From: Pseudomonas sp. P8_229 | GTDB taxonomy: Bacteria; Pseudomonadota; Gammaproteobacteria; Pseudomonadales; Pseudomonadaceae | Direction of reading: 5' to 3' | Assembly (NCBI RefSeq): GCF_034008635.1 | Contig: NZ_CP125378.1 | Span: forward strand, 648,501 to 712,500 | Length of the DNA: 64,000 bases | Made by a program: the position numbers and the translations under genes | Notes under the pieces: model-generated | Told to the model about the DNA's origin: nothing | The model's database searches: none | Seen by the model: only the letters and a program-made list of their open reading frames with translations | Shown here: positions 59,243 through 64,000 of the stretch, piece after piece | Position numbering within the stretch: the first letter of the stretch is position 1 | Layout: every line of letters starts with the position of its first letter

Positions 59243-62140
59243 TTGAGTCTTTCCCCGAATCAGGCCATCGGTTTCGGCCCCTATCGGATATACACCGGGC
59301 AACGACTGGTCATGGAAGGCGATCAGCCGCTGCGCCTGGGCCGGCGCGCCATGGATATTCTGCTGATGCTGCTGGCGCATGCCGGCGAAGTGGTGAGCAA
59401 ACAGCAGTTGCTCGCCGGCGTGTGGCCGGACAGCGTGGTCGAAGATATCAATCTGCGGGTGCACATGGCCGCCCTGCGCAAGGCGCTGGGCGATGGCCAG
59501 GCCGGTCAGCGCTACATTGTCACCGTGGCCCAGCGCGGCTACAGCTTCGTCGCCCCGCTGACGGTGCAGGCCAGCGAACAACGCCCGCGCGAAGCGGCTC
59601 CGGGTCGACACAATCTGCCGTTGCGCCATACCCGGATGATCGGCCGCCAGCCGCTGGTCGATAGCCTGATGCAGCAACTGCCGCTGCAGCGTTGCATCAC
59701 CTTGGTCGGCCCCGGCGGGATCGGCAAGACCACCGTCGCCCTGCGTGTTGCCGAACAGTTGATCGGACGCTACCGCGACGGCATTCGCCTGCTGGATCTG
59801 GCGCCGCTCAACGACCCGGCGCTGATCGCCTCGCAACTGGCGACCCTGCTCAATCTGTCGGTGCATGACGGCGAGCCGATGACGGCGGTGATCAACGATT
59901 TGCGCGAGCGGCAGATGCTGCTGGTGATCGACAATTGCGAGCACCTGATCGATGCCGTGGCACTGCTCGCCGAGAGCCTCCTGCGTGGCGCACCACAGGT
60001 GCACATTCTGGCCACCAGCCGCGAAAGCCTGCGCGCTGAAGGCGAGTTCGTGCAGCGTCTGGATTCACTCGACTGCCCGCCGGCGACAAGCGGTCTCGAT
60101 CGCCAACAGGCGATGGCTTTTGCCGCGCTGCAACTGTTCGTCGAACGGGCCATGGTCGCCCACGAACACTTTGAGTTGAGCGACGCCGAGTTGCCGCTGG
60201 CAATTGAAATCTGCCGGCGCCTGGACGGTATTCCATTGGCGCTGGAGCTGGCGGCGGCGCAAGTCGAAAGCCTCGGCCTGAGCGGCTTGCTGCAGCAGTG
60301 GCAGGATCATCTGCATCCACTGGCGGCAGGCAACCACCAGCGCCATGCGCGGCACCAGACGTTGCATGCCACGCTGGACTGGAGTTTCAACCTGCTCACG
60401 CCCTGTGAGCAGACCTGCCTGCGTCGCCTCGGGGTGTTTCGCGGCAGCTTCAGCCTGGCGTCGGCCGCGGCGGTGATCGTCGGGCAGCATATCGAGCCCG
60501 TGCAGGTGCTCGCGGCAGTCACGCAACTGGTGGCCAAATCGCTGCTCAATGTGGATGTCGGCGATGAACAAGTGTTCTATCGACTGCTCGATACCACGCG
60601 CCATTACGCGCTGGAAAAACTCGGACACAGCGGCGAACGTGAAACCCTGCGCGAACGCCACGCCGAGCGCTATCTGACGTTGATGGAACAGGCGCAAGCC
60701 GAGTGGGAACACACCCCGACCACGCAATGGATCGAGCGTTATGCCCGAGGTCTGGAAGACCTGCGCGCCGCCCTCGACTGGAGTTTGTACGGTGCCGGGG
60801 CACGCGCTCTTGGAGTCCGTCTGACGGCGACGTCGGCCGCGCTGTGGCAAGAACTGTCATTGCTCAAGGAATATGGCGCTCATGTGCGCCAGGCATTGAC
60901 CTTGCTCGCCAGTGCCGAGCAACCCTGCCCACGGCTGGAAATCGCCCTGCAACTGGCGCTCGGCAGTGCCTGCTACCACACCTGGGGCGGTTCGCCGGAG
61001 ACCATCGAGGCCTTCACTCAGGCCAACGCGCTGGCGCAACAACACCGCGACGTCGCCGGGCAACTGCGCGCGATATCCGGACACCTGGCGGTCAATCTCA
61101 GCTGCGGCCATTACCAGGCAGCCTTGCAGCAAAGCGCACAGTTCGACCGCCTCGGGGGCCACGACGACCCGCTGCTGTCGTTGAGTATTCATCGCTTGCG
61201 GGTGCTGGCCCTGCACTTTGCCGGTGACCAGCCGCAAGCGCGGATCAGCGCCGAACAAGTGATCCAGCGCATGGCCCACAGTGGCTATCGCAACCGGTTC
61301 ACCCACGGCTTTGGCGTGCAGTACGACCAGAGCGTGGCTTCACTGACCATTCTCGCCCGGGTGCTATGGCTGCAAGGGTTTCCCGAACAGGCATGGCGCA
61401 CTGCGCGGCAGGCACTGGACATCGCCGTGCAGATCAACCACGGCACCTCGATCTGTTACACCCTGGCCCTGGCCAGTTGCCTGATCGCGCATTACAACGG
61501 CGACCCCAAGACCGCCCGCGCGCTGTTGCAGCTGTTGCTGGAGCAGGCGCAGAAGCACTCGGTGCTGCTGTTCCACACCTGGGGACGGCACTATGCGCAG
61601 GTCATCAATGAGCGCCTGGCCCAGCCCGTCGCCCCGGCGGATAACGGGCTGATCAAGGAGCTGATGGTCACGCTTGATGCGCGCTACATCGATGAGGCCT
61701 TGCTGGAACGCGCACGCTGTGGCGCGGCAGGCTGGAGCACAGCGGAGGTTTTACGGGCCGAGGCTGAACGGTTATTGGCTGAAGAGTCGGGTTGTCCGCA
61801 GGGACGCCTTCGCGAGCAAGCTCGCTTCCACAAGAGCCCGCCTGCCTGTGGGAGCGCGCCTGCTCGCGAAGGCAATCACCCAGGCACCGCCAGCAGCGTC
61901 GAGCAGGCAGAAAAACTTCTGCAAGACGCCCTCGCCATCGCCCGATCCCAGGGCGCCCTGGCCTGGGAACTGCGCAGCGCCACGTCCCTGGCACAGCTAT
62001 GGCAGCGCCAGTCCCGTCATCGCGAAGCACTGGATCTGCTGACCCCGATCTACCAACGCTTCAGCGAAGGCTACGCCACCCCGGATTTGCGCAAGGTGCG
62101 CTTACTGCTCGACGCGTTGCGCGGCGAGTTGCACACCTGA
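59243..62140 (+). CDS. Winged-helix/NTPase/TPR transcriptional regulator with internal REPIN
   Basis: 965 residues from the TTG at 59243, preceded by AGGAG seven bases upstream. The frame opens at TTG 59105, overlapping the AraC stop, but that extension has no ribosome-binding site and no similarity to its twin at 62102. Domains: OmpR-type winged helix (1-95; LRLGRRAMDILLMLLAHAG, VWPDSVVEDINLRVHMAALRKALG), NTPase with Walker A GPGGIGKTT near 155-163 and NB-ARC-like LLVIDNCEHL, ATSRESL, RRLDGIPLALELAAA; then TPR-like helices to the end. Residues about 850-880 are encoded by a REPIN inserted in frame between helices. Confidence 0.9.
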   Translation: MSLSPNQAIGFGPYRIYTGQRLVMEGDQPLRLGRRAMDILLMLLAHAGEVVSKQQLLAGVWPDSVVEDINLRVHMAALRKALGDGQAGQRYIVTVAQRGYSFVAPLTVQASEQRPREAAPGRHNLPLRHTRMIGRQPLVDSLMQQLPLQRCITLVGPGGIGKTTVALRVAEQLIGRYRDGIRLLDLAPLNDPALIASQLATLLNLSVHDGEPMTAVINDLRERQMLLVIDNCEHLIDAVALLAESLLRGAPQVHILATSRESLRAEGEFVQRLDSLDCPPATSGLDRQQAMAFAALQLFVERAMVAHEHFELSDAELPLAIEICRRLDGIPLALELAAAQVESLGLSGLLQQWQDHLHPLAAGNHQRHARHQTLHATLDWSFNLLTPCEQTCLRRLGVFRGSFSLASAAAVIVGQHIEPVQVLAAVTQLVAKSLLNVDVGDEQVFYRLLDTTRHYALEKLGHSGERETLRERHAERYLTLMEQAQAEWEHTPTTQWIERYARGLEDLRAALDWSLYGAGARALGVRLTATSAALWQELSLLKEYGAHVRQALTLLASAEQPCPRLEIALQLALGSACYHTWGGSPETIEAFTQANALAQQHRDVAGQLRAISGHLAVNLSCGHYQAALQQSAQFDRLGGHDDPLLSLSIHRLRVLALHFAGDQPQARISAEQVIQRMAHSGYRNRFTHGFGVQYDQSVASLTILARVLWLQGFPEQAWRTARQALDIAVQINHGTSICYTLALASCLIAHYNGDPKTARALLQLLLEQAQKHSVLLFHTWGRHYAQVINERLAQPVAPADNGLIKELMVTLDARYIDEALLERARCGAAGWSTAEVLRAEAERLLAEESGCPQGRLREQARFHKSPPACGSAPAREGNHPGTASSVEQAEKLLQDALAIARSQGALAWELRSATSLAQLWQRQSRHREALDLLTPIYQRFSEGYATPDLRKVRLLLDALRGELHT
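61806..61873. repeat. REPIN inside a coding sequence
   Basis: 27-base arms 61806-61832 and 61847-61873 with three mismatches and a 14-base loop, lying wholly inside the regulator gene and leaving its frame open. It encodes an Arg/Pro/Ala/Cys-rich segment unlike the helical sequence around it. Confidence 0.9.
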
Positions 62141-63559
62141 GCCGGATCGATTTCGTCCGTGGTACAGGGTATGACGGTGCACGATGTCGCTTAGCTCAGC
62201 GCTGGTTTCCAGCTGTTCACGGACATAACAGCGAACGGTATTGAGCATCCGATAGCGCAGCGGATCTGCGCCCCGCTCCACCGTCAGCCATGACTTGGCG
62301 GCCAGGCGCTCGATAATCGCCGTCAGATGCGCACCATCAATGACCTGCAACGCAGCCTCCTCGGTGAAGGCCATCTTGAACACCGACAGGCGCTGCAAGA
62401 CCCGTTGCTCGCTGGCCTTGAGATCCTGATAGCTCCATTCCAGTGCGGCGTTCATGGACTGAAGCCGTGCTACCGCCGTGCGTCGACCATGACTGAGCAG
62501 GCGCAGACCGTTATCCAGTTGCGTCTGCAGCCCCACCAGCGCCAGCGCATCGATCTGCGCGGCCGCCAGTTCAATGGCCAACGGCAAGCCGTCGAGGCGC
62601 CGACAGATGTCGCACACGGTTGGCAGATCCTGCTCGCGCAGGCTGAAATCGTGCTGACGGGCACGAGCGCGGCTGACCAGCAGTTGCACTGCCGAATAGC
62701 CCATGGCCTCGTCGACAGTGCCCGGCGTCGATGCCTTGGGAAAGGTCAACGGCGCCACCGCTTGCAGGGTCTCGAGATCGGCCTGCAACGGTTCGCGACT
62801 GGTGACCAGCAGCGCCAGCCGTGGCGCCGCCAGCAGCAGTCGCTCGAGCAGCGCCCGGCACGATTCACGACGGCGTTCGCCGTTATCCAGCACCAGCAAG
62901 GAATGGCGCGAGGCTAACGACTCGAACGTGGTGTCGAGGGTGCGCAGCAGATGGTCGAGCAACGACGGAGCATCATCGATAACGGACAGATCGATGTACC
63001 AGACGCCATCGCGGTAATGCTGCAGCAGTAACTCCGCCACACGCAGTGCCACCGTGGATTTGCCGACCCCGGCCGGGCCGGTCAGGGTCATCAGCCGACA
63101 CAGCGGCATTTGTCGCACCAGGCTGCCCACCAGCGAATCGCGGCCGATCACCGGGGTCAGGCGCGCAGGCAAATTATGCTGCGGGGCGTGCAGGGTTTCG
63201 AACACCACTTGCGCAACATTTCGAGCGTGCACCGGGGCGATGAAGCAATAGCCGCATTGCGGCACGTTGACGATGTAGCGCTGACCGTTCTCACCGTCGC
63301 CCAGCGCCCGGCGCAATGCAGCGATGTGCACCCGCAGGTTGATCTCCTCGACCACACTGTCCGGCCACACCCAGGCGATCAGTTGCTCCTTGCGCACCAC
63401 CCGACCGGCGCGTTCGACCAGTACCTGGAGAATATCCAGGGCGCGCCCGCCCATGCGCAACTGCCGGTCACCGTCGAGGACCAGTCGTTGGCGCAGATGA
63501 AACGCGTATGGCCCAAAATACAGGACCGATGCAGCGGGCAAATCGTTGTGGCTGTTCAT
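62102..63559 (-). CDS. Winged-helix/NTPase regulator lacking the TPR part
   Basis: 485 residues, paralogous to the first two domains of the regulator at 59243: FGPYAFHLRQRLVLDGDRQLRMGGRALDILQVLVERAG with VWPDSVVEEINLRVHIAALRRALG, then Walker A GPAGVGKST near 160-168, SLLVLDNGE, VTSREPL and CRRLDGLPLAIELAAAQ. It stops after the winged-helix-like module of the NTPase and has no TPR array, so it is about half the size of its twin. Its 3' end overlaps the twin's 3' end by 39 bases on the opposite strand. It may be a truncated copy or a short natural form. Confidence 0.88.
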   Translation of the reverse strand: MNSHNDLPAASVLYFGPYAFHLRQRLVLDGDRQLRMGGRALDILQVLVERAGRVVRKEQLIAWVWPDSVVEEINLRVHIAALRRALGDGENGQRYIVNVPQCGYCFIAPVHARNVAQVVFETLHAPQHNLPARLTPVIGRDSLVGSLVRQMPLCRLMTLTGPAGVGKSTVALRVAELLLQHYRDGVWYIDLSVIDDAPSLLDHLLRTLDTTFESLASRHSLLVLDNGERRRESCRALLERLLLAAPRLALLVTSREPLQADLETLQAVAPLTFPKASTPGTVDEAMGYSAVQLLVSRARARQHDFSLREQDLPTVCDICRRLDGLPLAIELAAAQIDALALVGLQTQLDNGLRLLSHGRRTAVARLQSMNAALEWSYQDLKASEQRVLQRLSVFKMAFTEEAALQVIDGAHLTAIIERLAAKSWLTVERGADPLRYRMLNTVRCYVREQLETSAELSDIVHRHTLYHGRNRSGSGVQLAAQRVEQ

Positions 63560-63718
63560 GCCGTTTTCCAGCGCCAGCGGGTCCGAGCTTCATGCTCTCA
63601 GCCTCCGGCGGCTCTCCCTTCCAAGCGTTACCTTTATCTTGGCAGGCGTTGGTGACGGCACAACCTCCGTGCAGGGCGCAGCACGGACATCCGGATGCAC
63701 CGGACGGACAAAACCGCT

Positions 63719-64000
63719 CTAGCTGAACTGTTCGCGGTACTGCGCCGGGGTCAGACCGAGCTTTTCAGCGAACAGAAAACGCATGTGGCGCACGCTGCCA
63801 AAACCGCTTTTATAGGCCACGGTCTTCAACGGCAACTCGCTGGTTTCCAGAAGCTTACGCGCGCAGTCAATACGCGCGTTCTGCAGAAACTCCATCGGCG
63901 TCATGTTCACATCCCGGGCGAACACCCGCGCAAAGTGCCGGGTACTCATGTTCGCCAGACCGGCCATGCGCTCGACCGTAAACGCTTCGTCGAGGTGTTC
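63719..64000 (-). CDS. AraC family regulator, C-terminal part (runs off window)
   Basis: The frame is open to the right edge. The visible 93 residues are an AraC helix-turn-helix pair: EHLDEAFTVERMAGLANMSTRHFARVFARDVNMTPMEFLQNARID and LKTVAYKSGFGSVRHMRFLFAEKLGLTPAQYREQF. The pattern (GFGSVRHMRFLFAEKLGLTPAQYR) is that of GATase1-type AraC regulators (FtrA/CdhR-like), but the ligand domain is not in view. It is 159 bases upstream of the NTPase regulator's start. Confidence 0.88.
   Translation of the reverse strand, partial: EHLDEAFTVERMAGLANMSTRHFARVFARDVNMTPMEFLQNARIDCARKLLETSELPLKTVAYKSGFGSVRHMRFLFAEKLGLTPAQYREQFS

Overview
The window looks like a chromosomal segment of a Pseudomonas of the P. 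fluorescens group. Nearly every gap carries the REP/REPIN palindromes typical of these genomes (core GTGGGAGCGGGCTTGCTCGCG and relatives). Base composition is high-GC almost throughout, and the gene families (RHS toxin, SdsA-type alkylsulfatase, DUF1302/DUF1329 and DUF1254 sets, many LysR/AraC regulators, a Wzx/Wzy exopolysaccharide cluster) fit that group. This assignment is inferred from sequence character only. No rRNA or tRNA gene was found by eye.

Layout. (1) 1-7000: the 3' part of an RHS polymorphic-toxin gene, with an abrupt AT-rich toxin tip and an immunity island. The island holds a cognate immunity gene overlapping the toxin stop, a SUKH-type immunity gene, a second paralogous immunity gene preceded by what looks like the last codons of a lost toxin tip, and an unknown small protein. 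Palindromic elements lie between the immunity cassettes. (2) 7000-9800: a VanW-like gene, a family-2 glycosyltransferase and a small periplasmic protein. (3) 10000-14200 (minus): ABC ATPase, FtsX-type permease and AttH/CrtC-like lipoprotein operon. (4) 14300-23400: SdsA-type alkylsulfatase, then on the minus strand an AraC regulator, DUF1302, DUF1329 and two DUF1254/DUF1214 proteins. (5) 23500-27600: LysR, LysR and AraC regulators around a large tandem REP array (eight exact 125-bp periods). (6) 27780-29477: membrane sulfatase-fold transferase.

(7) 29867-48685 (plus): a long, tightly overlapped Wzx/Wzy-dependent exopolysaccharide cluster. It encodes UDP-glucose dehydrogenase, UDP-glucuronate epimerase, initiating phosphoglycosyltransferase, CpsD-like ATPase, Wza-like exporter, Wzz-like copolymerase, GT4, Wzy-like polymerase/ligase, two GT2s, a polysaccharide deacetylase, a Wzx-like flippase, an exported hydrolase-like protein, two paralogous GNAT-like proteins, a FemAB/BioF2-like acyltransferase and a YdjC/ChbG deacetylase. 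Predicted flow: UDP-glucose to UDP-GlcA to UDP-GalA; lipid-linked repeat assembly; flipping; polymerisation with length control; export; with acyl and deacetyl tailoring.

(8) 48800-53800: methyltransferase, 132-bp REP array, LysR divergent from an exported alpha/beta hydrolase, and a cyclic-nucleotide-domain MscS channel. (9) 53868-58465 (minus): LysR, DoxX, antibiotic-biosynthesis-type monooxygenase, amidohydrolase and isochorismatase-like hydrolase, probably a small catabolic or detoxification unit. (10) 58677-64000: a short AraC protein and two convergent, overlapping winged-helix/NTPase regulators, one of which carries a REPIN inside its reading frame; an AraC gene runs off the right edge.
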